A stretch of 64,000 nt of DNA. It comes from Azospirillum oleiclasticum. GTDB lineage: Bacteria > Pseudomonadota > Alphaproteobacteria > Azospirillales > Azospirillaceae. The notes below the pieces were generated by a model that searched no databases, was not told where the DNA came from, and was given only the letters and a program-made list of their open reading frames with translations. The DNA lies in assembly GCF_013423485.1 (NCBI RefSeq), contig NZ_JABFFR010000019.1:124001-188000 (forward strand). Direction: 5' to 3'. This document shows, piece after piece, positions 17,047-25,877 of the stretch (the stretch's first letter is position 1; each line of letters opens with the position of its first letter). Made by a program: the position numbers and the translations under genes.

Positions 17047-17823
17047 GTGAGCTTTCCCGTGACCGGACCCGCGATGACCGCCGTGCAACACCACGCCGAA
17101 CCGCCCGCCGCCGCCGACGCCCGGCCCCGCCACGGATGGCGGCGGCTCTGGCCGCTGGCGGTGCTGGCGGCCGGGCTTGGCCTGTTCGTGGCGCTTGATC
17201 TCGGCCGCTACGTCAGCCTGTCGGCGCTGGGGGAGCACCGCGCCGACCTCTCCGCCTTTGTGGCGGACAACGGCGCGCTCGCCGCCGCCGCCTATGTGGC
17301 CGCCTACGCCGTGGCGGTCGCTTTCTCGATACCGGGGGCGGTCGTGCTGACGCTGGCCGGCGGCTTCCTGTTCGGGACGGCGGCGGCCTCGGCCTACACG
17401 GTGGTGGGGGCGACGGCGGGGGCGGTCGCGGTGTTCCTGGCCGCGCGCTCGGCGCTGGGCGGGCTGCTGCGGGAGCGGGCCGGGCCGTGGGTGGCGCGGC
17501 TGGAGAGCGGCTTCCGCGAGAACGCCTTCAGCTATCTGCTGGTGCTGCGGCTGGTGCCGCTGTTCCCCTTCTGGCTGGTCAATCTGGTGCCGGCGGTGCT
17601 GGGGGTGCCGCTGGGCACCTACGCGGCGGCGACGGTGCTGGGGATCGTGCCGGGGGTGGTGGTCTACGCCGGCGTCGGCAGCGGGCTGGGCGCCGTGCTG
17701 GACGCCGGCGGCACGCCGGACCTGGGTGTGCTGCTGTCGGCGGAGGTGGTGCTGCCGCTGGTCGGGCTGGCGCTGCTGGCGCTGCTGCCGGTGGCGGTGA
17801 AGGCTTGGAGGACACGGCGGTGA
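17047..17823 (+). CDS. TVP38/TMEM64 (VTT-domain) family membrane protein
   Basis: This 258-residue integral membrane protein has about six hydrophobic segments. The VTT/SNARE-associated core includes GGFLFGTAAAS, RLVPLFPFWLVNLVPA and GIVPGVVVYAGVGSG. Relatives in eukaryotes are lipid scramblases, and the bacterial function is unsettled. It overlaps the flavin disulfide oxidoreductase by 4 bases (GTGA). TVP38 proteins and such oxidoreductases are often adjacent or fused, implying a shared function. The start is taken as GTG at 17047, which is uncertain. An in-frame ATG lies at residue 10. Confidence 0.85.
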   Translation: MSFPVTGPAMTAVQHHAEPPAAADARPRHGWRRLWPLAVLAAGLGLFVALDLGRYVSLSALGEHRADLSAFVADNGALAAAAYVAAYAVAVAFSIPGAVVLTLAGGFLFGTAAASAYTVVGATAGAVAVFLAARSALGGLLRERAGPWVARLESGFRENAFSYLLVLRLVPLFPFWLVNLVPAVLGVPLGTYAAATVLGIVPGVVVYAGVGSGLGAVLDAGGTPDLGVLLSAEVVLPLVGLALLALLPVAVKAWRTRR

Positions 17824-19226
17824 GCAACGAGATCCGGTGCGACCTCTGCGTGATCGGTGCGGGTTCCGGCGGGCTGTCGGTGGCGGCCGGAGCGGCGCAG
17901 ATGGGGGCGTCCGTCGTGCTGGTCGAGCGCGGCGCCATGGGCGGGGATTGCCTGAACACCGGCTGCGTGCCGTCCAAGGCGCTGCTGGCCGCGGCCAAGG
18001 CCGCGCACGGGGTGTGGAAGGCGGCACGGTTCGGCGTGGAGGCCCCCGAGCCCGCCATCGACCACGAGCTCGTGCACGCCCATGTCCGCGGCACCATCGA
18101 CGCCATCGCGCCGCACGACAGCCAGGAACGGTTCGAGGGGCTGGGCGTGCGGGTGATCCGCGCCCACGCCCGGTTCATCGGACCCGATACGCTGGTGGCG
18201 GACGGCACGACCGTGCGCGCCCGCCGCTTCGTGCTGGCGACCGGCTCCCGCGCCTTCGTGCCGCCGGTCCCCGGCCTCGACACCGTGCCCTTCCTGACCA
18301 ACGAGACGCTGTTCGAGGAGCCGCGCGCCATCGGCCACCTGATCGTGCTGGGCGGCGGCCCCATCGGGGTGGAGATGGCGCAGGCCCACCGCCGGCTGGG
18401 TGCGCGGGTGACACTGGTGGAGAAGGGCACGATCCTGCCGAAGGACGACCCTGAGCTGGTCGCCGTCGTCCGCCGCCATCTGGTCGCGGAGGGCGTCGAC
18501 CTGCGCGAAGGCACCGGCGTCGCGCGCGTGTCCGGCGGGGTGACCGCCGTGCTGGATGACGGGTCGACGGTGGAGGGCACGCATCTGCTGGTCGCCGCCG
18601 GCCGGCGGGCGAACGTTGAGGAACTGGGGTTGGACGCGGCGGGGGTGGAGCTGGCGAAGAACGGCGTCGTCACCGACGCGCGGCTGCGCACCACCAACCG
18701 GCGCGTCTTCGCGGTGGGCGACGTGGCCGGCGGGCCGCAATTCACCCACGTCGCCGGCTACCACGCCGGCATCGTCATCCGCAACGCGCTGTTCCGCCTG
18801 CCCGCCAAGGTGAACTACGACGCCCTGCCCTGGGTCACCTACAGCGACCCCGAACTGGCGCAGGTCGGTCTCACCGAGGCGATGGCGCGCGAGCGGCAAG
18901 GGGAGGTGCGCGTGCTGCGCGCGCCCTTCGCGGAGAGCGACCGGGCGCGGGCGGAGGCGCGGACGGACGGGCTGGTCAAGCTGGTGCTGTCGCGCCGCGG
19001 CCGGGTGCTCGGCGCCTCCATCGTCGGGGCGCAGGCCGGGGAGCAGATCGCGCTGTGGACGCTGGCCGTGTCGAAGCGGCTGCATGTCGGGGCGGTGGCC
19101 GGGCTGACCCTGCCCTACCCCACCCTGGCGGAAACCGGCAAGCGCGCGGCCGGCGGCTGGTACACGCCGTCGCTGTTCGGCGAGCGGACGCGGCGGCTGG
19201 TGCGCTTCCTGGCCCGCTTCGGGTGA
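17820..19226 (+). CDS. FAD-dependent pyridine nucleotide-disulfide oxidoreductase (mercuric-reductase-like)
   Basis: This 468-residue flavoprotein has the FAD motif GAGSGG near the N-terminus, the redox disulfide GGDCLNTGCVPSK, the NAD(P)H motif GGGPIGVEMA and a dimerisation domain. At the C-terminal active site the sequence is LPYPTLAE, where dihydrolipoamide dehydrogenase has HAHPTLSE, so the catalytic histidine is tyrosine. It also lacks the N-terminal heavy-metal domain and C-terminal vicinal cysteines of MerA, so it is neither a lipoamide nor a classical mercuric reductase. GTG was chosen because it overlaps the TVP38 stop. Confidence 0.85.
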   Translation: MSNEIRCDLCVIGAGSGGLSVAAGAAQMGASVVLVERGAMGGDCLNTGCVPSKALLAAAKAAHGVWKAARFGVEAPEPAIDHELVHAHVRGTIDAIAPHDSQERFEGLGVRVIRAHARFIGPDTLVADGTTVRARRFVLATGSRAFVPPVPGLDTVPFLTNETLFEEPRAIGHLIVLGGGPIGVEMAQAHRRLGARVTLVEKGTILPKDDPELVAVVRRHLVAEGVDLREGTGVARVSGGVTAVLDDGSTVEGTHLLVAAGRRANVEELGLDAAGVELAKNGVVTDARLRTTNRRVFAVGDVAGGPQFTHVAGYHAGIVIRNALFRLPAKVNYDALPWVTYSDPELAQVGLTEAMARERQGEVRVLRAPFAESDRARAEARTDGLVKLVLSRRGRVLGASIVGAQAGEQIALWTLAVSKRLHVGAVAGLTLPYPTLAETGKRAAGGWYTPSLFGERTRRLVRFLARFG

Positions 19227-19294
19227 CGCGGCTACCGCGGGCGGGGCGGTTGCCCTACACTCCCGCCCGTCCGCCCACCACGCACACGTCGTCC

Positions 19295-20716
19295 ATGCGC
19301 CCCTCGCCCGTGTCCCGAAGCCTGTCGGCCAAGCTGCTGCTGCTGACGGTGCTGTTCGTCATGCTGGCGGAGGTGCTGATCTACACCCCGTCCATCGCCC
19401 GTTTCCGGCTGGCCTACCTGCAGGAGAAGCTGGCCTCGGCCCATCTCGCCGCCCTGTCGGTAGAGGCCGCCCCCGATCTGATGGTCAACAAGGCGCTGCA
19501 GCGCAAGCTGCTGGACCATGTCGGCGCCCACATGATCGACCTGATCCAGCCCGACGCGCGCGTCTACATGCTGTCGGCGGCCATGCCGCCGCGGGTCGAC
19601 GCCACGGTGGATCTGCGCACCGCCGGGACCGCGGACATGATCCTCGACGCCTTCGCCGCCCTGTTCCGGCGTGGGGACCGGGTGATCCGGGTGGTCGACC
19701 GCTCCCCCCGCGACCCGGCGCTGCGGGTGGAGCTGGTGATGGACGAGCGGCCGATGATCACGGCCATGCACGACTTCTCCGGCCGCATCCTGGGGCTGTC
19801 CATCGTCATCTCGCTGATCACGGCGGGGCTGGTGTTCCTGTCGCTGAACGGGCTGTTCGTGCGGCCCCTGCGCCGGCTGACCCAGGCCATCGTGGAGTTC
19901 AGCCGCGATCCGGAGAACGCCGCCCGCACCCTGACGCCCGAACGTCGCACCGATGAGCTGGGTGTCGCCCAGCGCGAGCTCGCCACCATGCAGGACACGC
20001 TCAGCACCGCGCTGCGCCAGCGCGAGCGGCTGGCGGCACTGGGCACCGCGGTCGCCAAGATCAACCACGACCTGCGCGCCATCCTGTCCACCGCCGCCCT
20101 GCTGTCCGAGCATCTGGGAGAGAGCGCCGACCCCGAGGTGCGGCGGGTGACGCCGCGGCTGATGGCCTCCATCGACCGGGCGGTGGAGCTGTGCGGGCAG
20201 ACCCTGTCCTACACGCAGGACGGGGTGCTGCCGCTCGACCGCCGGCCGGTGGACCTCGCGGCTCTGGTGGACGAGATGGGGCCGCAGGTGCTGGCCGCAC
20301 TTCGCCCCGACGGGCAGCGGGTGGAGGCGCTGTGGGACAACCGGGTGCCGCCCGGCCTGTGTGTGCCGGCCGATCCCGTGCAGCTCGCCCGCGCCCTCGC
20401 CAACCTCGGCCGCAACGCGGTGCAAGCGGGGGCCGAGCGGGTGGTCGTGTCGGCCGAGGCGGCGGAGGGGCGGGTGCTGCTGACGGTGGCCGACGACGGC
20501 CCCGGCTTGCCGCCGCGCGCGCTGGCCAACCTGTTCCAGCCCTTCGCCGGCTCCGCGCGGGCCGGCGGCATCGGGTTGGGCCTCGCCATCGCGCGCGAGA
20601 TCCTGCGCGCCCACGGCGGCGACCTGCGGCTCGCCGAAACCGGCGAGGCCGGGACGGTGTTCACGGCGGAGCTGCCGGGAGCCATCGAATCGCCGGCATC
20701 GTCGGTGCCCGATTGA
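19295..20716 (+). CDS. membrane sensor histidine kinase
   Basis: This 473-residue kinase has two membrane segments (about residues 12-32 and 165-187) bounding a periplasmic domain, then HAMP, a HisKA-like helix with phospho-acceptor His258 in KINHDLRAI and an ATPase domain (NLGRNAV, DDGPGLP, GGIGLGLAIA). The periplasmic domain matches nothing I can name. No response regulator gene is adjacent, so its partner is elsewhere. The ATG at 19295 was chosen over the longer open frame because the signal-like membrane segment follows it directly. Confidence 0.87.
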   Translation: MRPSPVSRSLSAKLLLLTVLFVMLAEVLIYTPSIARFRLAYLQEKLASAHLAALSVEAAPDLMVNKALQRKLLDHVGAHMIDLIQPDARVYMLSAAMPPRVDATVDLRTAGTADMILDAFAALFRRGDRVIRVVDRSPRDPALRVELVMDERPMITAMHDFSGRILGLSIVISLITAGLVFLSLNGLFVRPLRRLTQAIVEFSRDPENAARTLTPERRTDELGVAQRELATMQDTLSTALRQRERLAALGTAVAKINHDLRAILSTAALLSEHLGESADPEVRRVTPRLMASIDRAVELCGQTLSYTQDGVLPLDRRPVDLAALVDEMGPQVLAALRPDGQRVEALWDNRVPPGLCVPADPVQLARALANLGRNAVQAGAERVVVSAEAAEGRVLLTVADDGPGLPPRALANLFQPFAGSARAGGIGLGLAIAREILRAHGGDLRLAETGEAGTVFTAELPGAIESPASSVPD

Positions 20717-20814
20717 TCTTCGCCCGCCCTTTGCCCTATCAAGAGGGCCGTCGGGCTGAGGCTCGCCGCCGCGCCGTCGGGGCCGTGGCGGCACCAACCA
20801 GGAAGGGCAGGGTC

Positions 20815-21021
20815 GTGGAAGGCAGCGGCAAGTGGATCACGAGCGGCATCATCGTCTTCGTCGGCATTCTGGGGCTGCTCGCCGCCTCGCGGGCTGCCGA
20901 CGGGGCGTTCTATTACGGCGGGTTCCTCGTCTTCATCATCAGCGTCGCCTACATCTTCATCACGGTCGGCCGCTATTACGACCGTGTGGAAGCCGCGCAG
21001 CATTCGCACGACGGGCACTGA
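20815..21021 (+). CDS. small two-segment membrane protein, hypothetical
   Basis: This 68-residue protein starts at GTG, with GGAAGGG upstream. Two hydrophobic stretches (TSGIIVFVGILGLLAAS and YYGGFLVFIISVAYIFITVG) indicate two membrane helices, and the tail ends in histidines and acidic residues. No family was recognised. It follows the sensor kinase by about 100 bases in the same direction, and a strong hairpin follows its stop, so it may be the last gene of that transcript. Confidence 0.65.
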   Translation: MEGSGKWITSGIIVFVGILGLLAASRAADGAFYYGGFLVFIISVAYIFITVGRYYDRVEAAQHSHDGH

Positions 21022-21029
21022 CAGGCCGC

Positions 21030-21079
21030 GGTTGCGGGCGTCGGGCCCACCTCCGCCCGTGGACCCGACGCCCGCAACC
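21030..21079. terminator. bidirectional hairpin between convergent genes
   Basis: Arms GGTTGCGGGCGTCGGG (21030-21045) and CCCGACGCCCGCAACC (21064-21079) form a perfect 16-base-pair stem. After one mismatch the stem can extend by CCAC/GTGG. It sits between the ends of the small membrane gene and the ParA-like gene. No T-tract follows on either strand, so termination efficiency is uncertain. Confidence 0.6.
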
Positions 21080-21084
21080 CCGCC

Positions 21085-21711
21085 CTACGCCACCTTGTCG
21101 ATGTAGGCCAGCAGCGGGTCCCAGTCGGCGCGGTGCTCGGCGGCGCGCTTGCCCGTCATGTCGAACAGGCTGAGGCCGGACGCCGCGGCGTCGGGGTAGA
21201 TCTGGCTGTCGCGCAGCCGCGTCACCACGCTGTGGCCGACGCCGCCCAGGAATTCGTCCAGCCGGTCGGCCGCCCGGGTGCGCGCCCGCATCCGGTTGCC
21301 GACCACCGCCACCGCCTTCTTGTTCTTGGCGATGGACTTCAGCTCCTCCAGCTTGTCGAGGAAGCGGCGGGTCGCCTGCTCGTCGAAGGCGCTGGGCAGC
21401 ACCGGCAGCACGACCACGTCGGCCAGCTTCACCAGCTCCTCGATCTGCTTGGTCTTGAGCGCCGCCGGGGCGTCGATCACCAGACGGCCTGTGCCCTTGG
21501 GCGGGTCGGTGAAATCCTTCGCCCAGTCCATGCCGAGGACGGATGGCGCGGTGTTCGGGCGCCGGTCCATCCAGCCCAGCGAAGAGCGCTGACGGTCCAC
21601 GTCCGCCAGCACGGTGGCGTGTCCCGCCTTGGCGTAGGCGGAGGCGAGGTGGGTGGCAATGGTCGTCTTGCCACAACCACCCTTTATGTTGGCAACCAGG
21701 ACGGCAATCAT
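21085..21711 (-). CDS. ParA-family ATPase
   Basis: This 208-residue P-loop ATPase has the deviant Walker A motif KGGCGKTT at residues 10-17, Walker A' DVDRQRSS and Walker B LVIDAPAALK. It is short and has no N-terminal DNA-binding domain, like the orphan ParA/MinD relatives that position proteins or chemosensory clusters. No ParB or centromere-like repeats are nearby, so plasmid partition is unlikely. GAGG lies 7 bases before the ATG. The next gene upstream on this strand is the CYTH-CHAD gene, 32 bases away. Confidence 0.85.
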   Translation of the reverse strand: MIAVLVANIKGGCGKTTIATHLASAYAKAGHATVLADVDRQRSSLGWMDRRPNTAPSVLGMDWAKDFTDPPKGTGRLVIDAPAALKTKQIEELVKLADVVVLPVLPSAFDEQATRRFLDKLEELKSIAKNKKAVAVVGNRMRARTRAADRLDEFLGGVGHSVVTRLRDSQIYPDAAASGLSLFDMTGKRAAEHRADWDPLLAYIDKVA

Positions 21712-21743
21712 CAGGGCCTCAGACTACGCCAAAGGGTGGGGTG

Positions 21744-23357
21744 TTACCAGAAGGGTTTGGTGTCCGCGAAATCCCGCCACAGGGCGAGCAGCCGCTCCTC
21801 CCCCTCCGTCACGCCGCGGGCGTGCCAGCCGATGACGATGCCGGCCGCACGCGCCTCGCCGGCGGCCGGCCGGCCGCCGTCCTCGTGCAGGTCGTGCATC
21901 AGCCGGGTCGCCGTCGCCACGTCGTTCAGGTGCCCCAGCGCGTCCTGGAAGGCCGAGACCTGCTGGATGTAGCGGCGGGCCGCCTTCTCCTCATAGAGCG
22001 CCCGGAAGAACTCCGACGCGTAGCGCAGCTTCTTCAAGGCGATGCGCACCTGGTGGCGCTCGTCCACCGTCAGGCCGGCGAAGCCCTTGCCGCTCTTGCG
22101 CGCCTTGCGGTGGCGTTTGGCGAGCAGCTCGTCGGCCAGCCCGCGCACCGGTTCGAACAGGCGGACCGACCGCTCGTCCACCCGCTGCTCGCGCCAGCCG
22201 CGCCCCTCCAGCCACGCCGCGAAACGGAGCTGGAAGCCGGTGTAGCGCTCCGACAGCACCGCCTCCCGCACGGCGTCGTAGGCACGGTCGCGCCGGGCCT
22301 TCGCCGCCTCCTCGAGCTGGCGCAGGTCGCCCACCACCGGCCGCCCATGCCCGCCGGCGGCATCCATGGCGTCGATGACGGGGGCGAGGAGATCGCCCAG
22401 GAACACGTCCCAGTCGCGCGCCGGCCCGAGGGTGGAGCCCAGCCACTTCACGTCAGCCACCAGCCCGTCATGCTGGTCGGCCGGCAGGAAGGGGCGGAAC
22501 AGCGAGAAGGCGGAGCGCAGCCGGCGCAGCGCCACCCGCATCTGGTGCACGCCCTCCGGGTCGGTGCCCTTCAGCACGCTCGCCTCGTTGGCCGCGGCGT
22601 GGGCGAGGCAGGCGCGCATCACCCGGCACAGCGCGGTCTCCACCGAGTCCTCGGGATCGAGCGCCAGCTTCTCCGCCTTCACCGGGTCGTCCAGCGTGCC
22701 GGACGCGAGCGCAAAGCCGCGCGCCGCCTTGCTGCGCGATTCGACCCGCAGCGGCGCCACGCTGGCCAGCAGGCGCGCCAGCTCGAACAGCGCCGCCGGG
22801 TCGCCGCGCTTCAGCTCCAGCTCCAACTCCGACAGGGGGACGGTGCCGCCGCCGGGCAGCCGGATCTCTCCGGTGTCGAAGGCCAGCTCGATCGCCGCCT
22901 CCCCGCCGTCGATGACCCGGATCGTGCGGCGGACATGGCTGGTGAAGACGGGGCGCAGGTCGCCGGCGCCGACGGTGCCGAGCTGCTCCAGCGCCTCGGC
23001 CTCCGCGATCACCGACAGGTCGGGCTCCGGCCCGGCCACCGCCCATTCCCATTCGCCGCGGGTGAGGCCGCCGGCCGAGGTCGGCGCCGTCTTCAGCGTC
23101 TGCACGAAGCGCTCGCCCGACCGGCGAACGCGGAAGGTGACCAGCCGGCGCATCAGGTCGAAATCGTCGGTGTCGAAGTAGACGCTCTCCAGGGTCTTCG
23201 TGACCGCACGGCCGGCACCGCGCTGCTTGAGCAGCGGTGCGGCCCGCAGCCGCTCCAGATCCTCCGGGCGGACGGCCAGCTTCAGCTCCGTCTCCGCGTT
23301 CGGCGCGGTCGCGGCGGCACCCCCGGTGTCGTCCGTCGATTCGGTTTCGGTGACCAT
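21744..23357 (-). CDS. CYTH and CHAD domain protein, probable inorganic triphosphatase
   Basis: This 537-residue protein has an N-terminal CYTH domain (about 20-220) starting with the signature ExExK (ETELK) and containing the arginine/lysine strands of the tunnel. It is followed by a CHAD domain (about 240-520) of helices rich in conserved histidine and arginine (HQMRVALRRLRSAF, HQVRIALKKLRYASEFF). CYTH enzymes hydrolyse triphosphate and CHAD domains bind polyphosphate. The E. coli homologue YgiF is a tripolyphosphatase. No polyphosphate kinase gene lies nearby. Confidence 0.9.
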   Translation of the reverse strand: MVTETESTDDTGGAAATAPNAETELKLAVRPEDLERLRAAPLLKQRGAGRAVTKTLESVYFDTDDFDLMRRLVTFRVRRSGERFVQTLKTAPTSAGGLTRGEWEWAVAGPEPDLSVIAEAEALEQLGTVGAGDLRPVFTSHVRRTIRVIDGGEAAIELAFDTGEIRLPGGGTVPLSELELELKRGDPAALFELARLLASVAPLRVESRSKAARGFALASGTLDDPVKAEKLALDPEDSVETALCRVMRACLAHAAANEASVLKGTDPEGVHQMRVALRRLRSAFSLFRPFLPADQHDGLVADVKWLGSTLGPARDWDVFLGDLLAPVIDAMDAAGGHGRPVVGDLRQLEEAAKARRDRAYDAVREAVLSERYTGFQLRFAAWLEGRGWREQRVDERSVRLFEPVRGLADELLAKRHRKARKSGKGFAGLTVDERHQVRIALKKLRYASEFFRALYEEKAARRYIQQVSAFQDALGHLNDVATATRLMHDLHEDGGRPAAGEARAAGIVIGWHARGVTEGEERLLALWRDFADTKPFW

Positions 23358-23414
23358 ACCCCCTCGGCGTTTCGTTTGTTCACAGGCACGCCGCGAGCTT
23401 GAACCGATTTTTCG

Positions 23415-24476
23415 TCACTGGTCTATCGCAGCGGGCCTCTCGAACACCATCAATCTCGAAAGAAACGCGATTTCCGTCGATCGGTGGACCAGACCGGCAC
23501 CGGTGAACAGCCCCGTCAGGTCGTCGCGGATGTAATGGGCGTAGTAGGGCTCGTGGAAGGCGACGGGGAACATCTCCAGCAGACCGTCCAGCTCCGGGTC
23601 GTCGCCGGTCTGCAGACTGTCCATGAAGACCAGGATGCCGCCCGGCTTCAGCACGCGGGCCAGCTCCGCCGCCACAGGCGCCCGCAGCTTCGGCGGCAGC
23701 TCGTGGAACAGGTAGATGCAGGTCACCACGTCCTGCGAGTCGTCGGCGACCGGCAGCGCCTCCGCCGCCCCCTGCACCGCCATGACGGTGCGGCGCCAGG
23801 GCGCCAGCCGCCGCCGCGCCTCGGTCAGATAGGCGACGGAGAGGTCCAGCGCCGTCACCGGCAGCCGCGGCCAGTTGTCCTTGACGAAGGCCAGGAAGCT
23901 GCCGGTGCCCGCCGCCACGTCGAGCAGGCGGCAGTCGGCGACCGTCCGGTCCTTCAAGTGCTGGAAGACCGGCACCAGCGCCTGCCGGCGCATGGCGTCG
24001 GCCCCGCCGCCGAACAGCACCTCCACCTGATGGTCGTAGAGCCGGGCGCTGCGTTCGGACAGGTAGCCATCGGTCTGGAAATGGAAGTTCTGCCGGTAAT
24101 AGGCGGGCAGCCGCTCCACCCCCGGCGGCGGGTTGTCGCGCACCTCCACCGCGATCCGGCCGCGACGACGGCGCGCCACCTCCGGCACGTCGCGCAGGAA
24201 GGCCGCGGCATCCGCCAGCGCCCGGCGCGGGTCGGGCACGAGGTCGTGCGGCAGCCGGTAGAAGCCGGCCCGGATGTTTGCCAGATCCCGCCGCATCAGC
24301 GCGCGCAGCCGCTCCAGAATGCCGCGCGTGCCGGGAGCGCGCCCCTCCGCCGGCCGGCGATCGGCCGGCACCGCCGGCCCGGACAGCCGCGCCGCCAGCC
24401 GGTATTGCCCCAGGAACCACGCGATCCGCGCCGCCTGGCCGGCGGCATAGGCGGCCCGCTCCACCGCACCGATCAT
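23415..24476 (-). CDS. class I SAM-dependent methyltransferase
   Basis: This 353-residue protein has a helical N-terminal region of about 140 residues that I cannot assign. A Rossmann methyltransferase domain follows, with the SAM motif LLDVAAGTGSFLAFVK and, later, FHELPPKLRAPVAAELARVLKPGG, the methyltransferase-11 pattern. The substrate is unknown, and membrane or quinone substrates are possible. ATG at 24476 was chosen because it starts the first plausible helix. The open frame continues 150 bases upstream without similarity to the family. Confidence 0.82.
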   Translation of the reverse strand: MIGAVERAAYAAGQAARIAWFLGQYRLAARLSGPAVPADRRPAEGRAPGTRGILERLRALMRRDLANIRAGFYRLPHDLVPDPRRALADAAAFLRDVPEVARRRRGRIAVEVRDNPPPGVERLPAYYRQNFHFQTDGYLSERSARLYDHQVEVLFGGGADAMRRQALVPVFQHLKDRTVADCRLLDVAAGTGSFLAFVKDNWPRLPVTALDLSVAYLTEARRRLAPWRRTVMAVQGAAEALPVADDSQDVVTCIYLFHELPPKLRAPVAAELARVLKPGGILVFMDSLQTGDDPELDGLLEMFPVAFHEPYYAHYIRDDLTGLFTGAGLVHRSTEIAFLSRLMVFERPAAIDQ

Positions 24477-24613
24477 CAGTTCCGTGCCCCATCGATTCCG
24501 TCCTGCTGAACTATCTAGAGCGCCGAAGCCGGGCCGGAAGGGGTCCTGTCCGCAGGCGTCGCCGCCATGGGGCAAGCGCAAGCGGCGCTTGACCGGCAGC
24601 GGCAATTTGATAA

Positions 24614-24634
24614 ATTGTTGAAACAACGAACAAT
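24614..24634. promoter_or_regulatory. candidate operator dyad upstream of the TRAP transporter
   Basis: ATTGTT-N9-AACAAT with an inner GTTG-AAA-CAAC dyad lies 25-45 bases before the dctP ATG in an AT-rich patch. It could be a binding site for a GntR, LacI or similar repressor, or overlap the core promoter. No regulator gene is adjacent. Confidence 0.4.
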
Positions 24635-24658
24635 ATCGCTGAACAGGGAGCGCACAGC

Positions 24659-25789
24659 ATGACAGACCATGAGTCCCCCGCCACCGTGCCGGCCGCGCTG
24701 GGGCGCCGGAACATCCTGAAGGCGGGCGCCGGCGTCGCCGTGGCTGGTGCCGTGGCGGCCCCCTTCGTCAGCAACCCCGCCCACGCGCAGACCCAGACTT
24801 GGCGAATCCAGACCTCCTGGCCGTCGGGCGTCGGTCTCGACACCTTCAAGGCGTGGTGCAACAGCATCGTGGAGAAGACCGGCGGCGAGCTGGCCTTCAA
24901 GCCCTACGCGGCGAAGGAGGTGGTGGGCGACTTCGAGCTGTTCGATGCCGTGAAGAACGGTGCGCTCGACGCGATGAACAGCTTCACGCTGTACTGGGCG
25001 GGCAAGCTGCCGGCCACCGTGTTCCTGTCCTCCTACCCGCTGGGGCCGCGCTACCCGCACGAGTGGGACTCCTTCTTCTATGGGCTGGGCGGGCTGGAGC
25101 TGGCGCGCGAGGTGTTCGCCAAGCAGGGCATGTATTATGTCGGCGTCATCCACCACGGCCCGAACATCATCCACTCCAAGAAGCCGATCCGCTCGGTGGA
25201 GGATTTCCGTGGTCTGAAGCTGCGCGTTCCCGGCGGCATGGTGGCGGAGGTGTTCCAGGCCGCGGGCGCCCAGACCACCCTGATGCCGGGCGGCGAGGTG
25301 TTCTCGGCGCTGGAGAAAGGGACCATCGACGCCGCCGACTACACCGGCCCGGCGGTCAACTACGCGCTCGGCCTGCATCAGGTGACGAAGTACATCACCA
25401 TGGGCCCGCCGGGCTTCATGTCCGTCTACCAGCCGGTGGACGTGATGGATCTGGTGGTGAACCAGGGGGCGTGGGACAAGCTGTCGCCGAAGATGAAGCA
25501 GTTCCTGAACATGGAGGTCTTCGTCTATTCCACCATGCACCACGCCGCCATCCAGAAGGCCGACCAGGAGGCCTGGCCGAAGTTCCAGGCGGCCGGCACC
25601 ACCGTGAACCGGCTGGCCGAGGAGGACATCGAGGAGCTGACCAAGCTGGCCATCCCCCGCTGGTTCGCCTGGGCCAACAAGGACAAGGACGCGGCGCGGG
25701 TCTTCAAGATCCAGCTCGACTACATGATGTCGGGCAGCCTGGGCTACGTCACGCCCGACCAGATCAAGGACCAGAAGCTGAGCCTGTGA
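24659..25789 (+). CDS. TRAP transporter substrate-binding protein (DctP family)
   Basis: This 376-residue periplasmic binding protein has a twin-arginine-like signal (GRRNILKAGAGVAVAGAVAA, cleavage after AHAQ near residue 43). The ligand-binding arginine region LKLRVPGGM and the segment GGEVFSALEKGTIDAADYTGP resemble the alpha-keto-acid/TakP branch, so an organic acid substrate is likely but not certain. GGGAG precedes the ATG. It is followed by a strong intrinsic terminator and then the two permease genes. Confidence 0.9.
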   Translation: MTDHESPATVPAALGRRNILKAGAGVAVAGAVAAPFVSNPAHAQTQTWRIQTSWPSGVGLDTFKAWCNSIVEKTGGELAFKPYAAKEVVGDFELFDAVKNGALDAMNSFTLYWAGKLPATVFLSSYPLGPRYPHEWDSFFYGLGGLELAREVFAKQGMYYVGVIHHGPNIIHSKKPIRSVEDFRGLKLRVPGGMVAEVFQAAGAQTTLMPGGEVFSALEKGTIDAADYTGPAVNYALGLHQVTKYITMGPPGFMSVYQPVDVMDLVVNQGAWDKLSPKMKQFLNMEVFVYSTMHHAAIQKADQEAWPKFQAAGTTVNRLAEEDIEELTKLAIPRWFAWANKDKDAARVFKIQLDYMMSGSLGYVTPDQIKDQKLSL

Positions 25790-25815
25790 CCGGATGCACG
25801 TCCAAACTCGTGACG

Positions 25816-25851
25816 CCGGCGCGCCGCATCCGCGGCCGCCGGTTTTCTTTT
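25816..25851 (+). terminator. intrinsic terminator or attenuator between TRAP genes
   Basis: Nested stems CCGGC/GCCGG and GCCGC/GCGGC with loop ATCC are followed at once by TTTTCTTTT. It lies in the 88-base gap between the binding-protein gene and the fused small permease. Partial read-through would give more binding protein than permease, as is common in transporter operons. Confidence 0.75.
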
Positions 25852-25877
25852 GACCCCCGACCATCGCGATCCACCGC

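Noticed and set aside
21085..21711. ParA-like gene considered as part of a plasmid or chromosome partition locus
   Set aside because: There is no parB gene, no centromere-like repeats and no replication gene nearby, and the protein is of the short orphan type.
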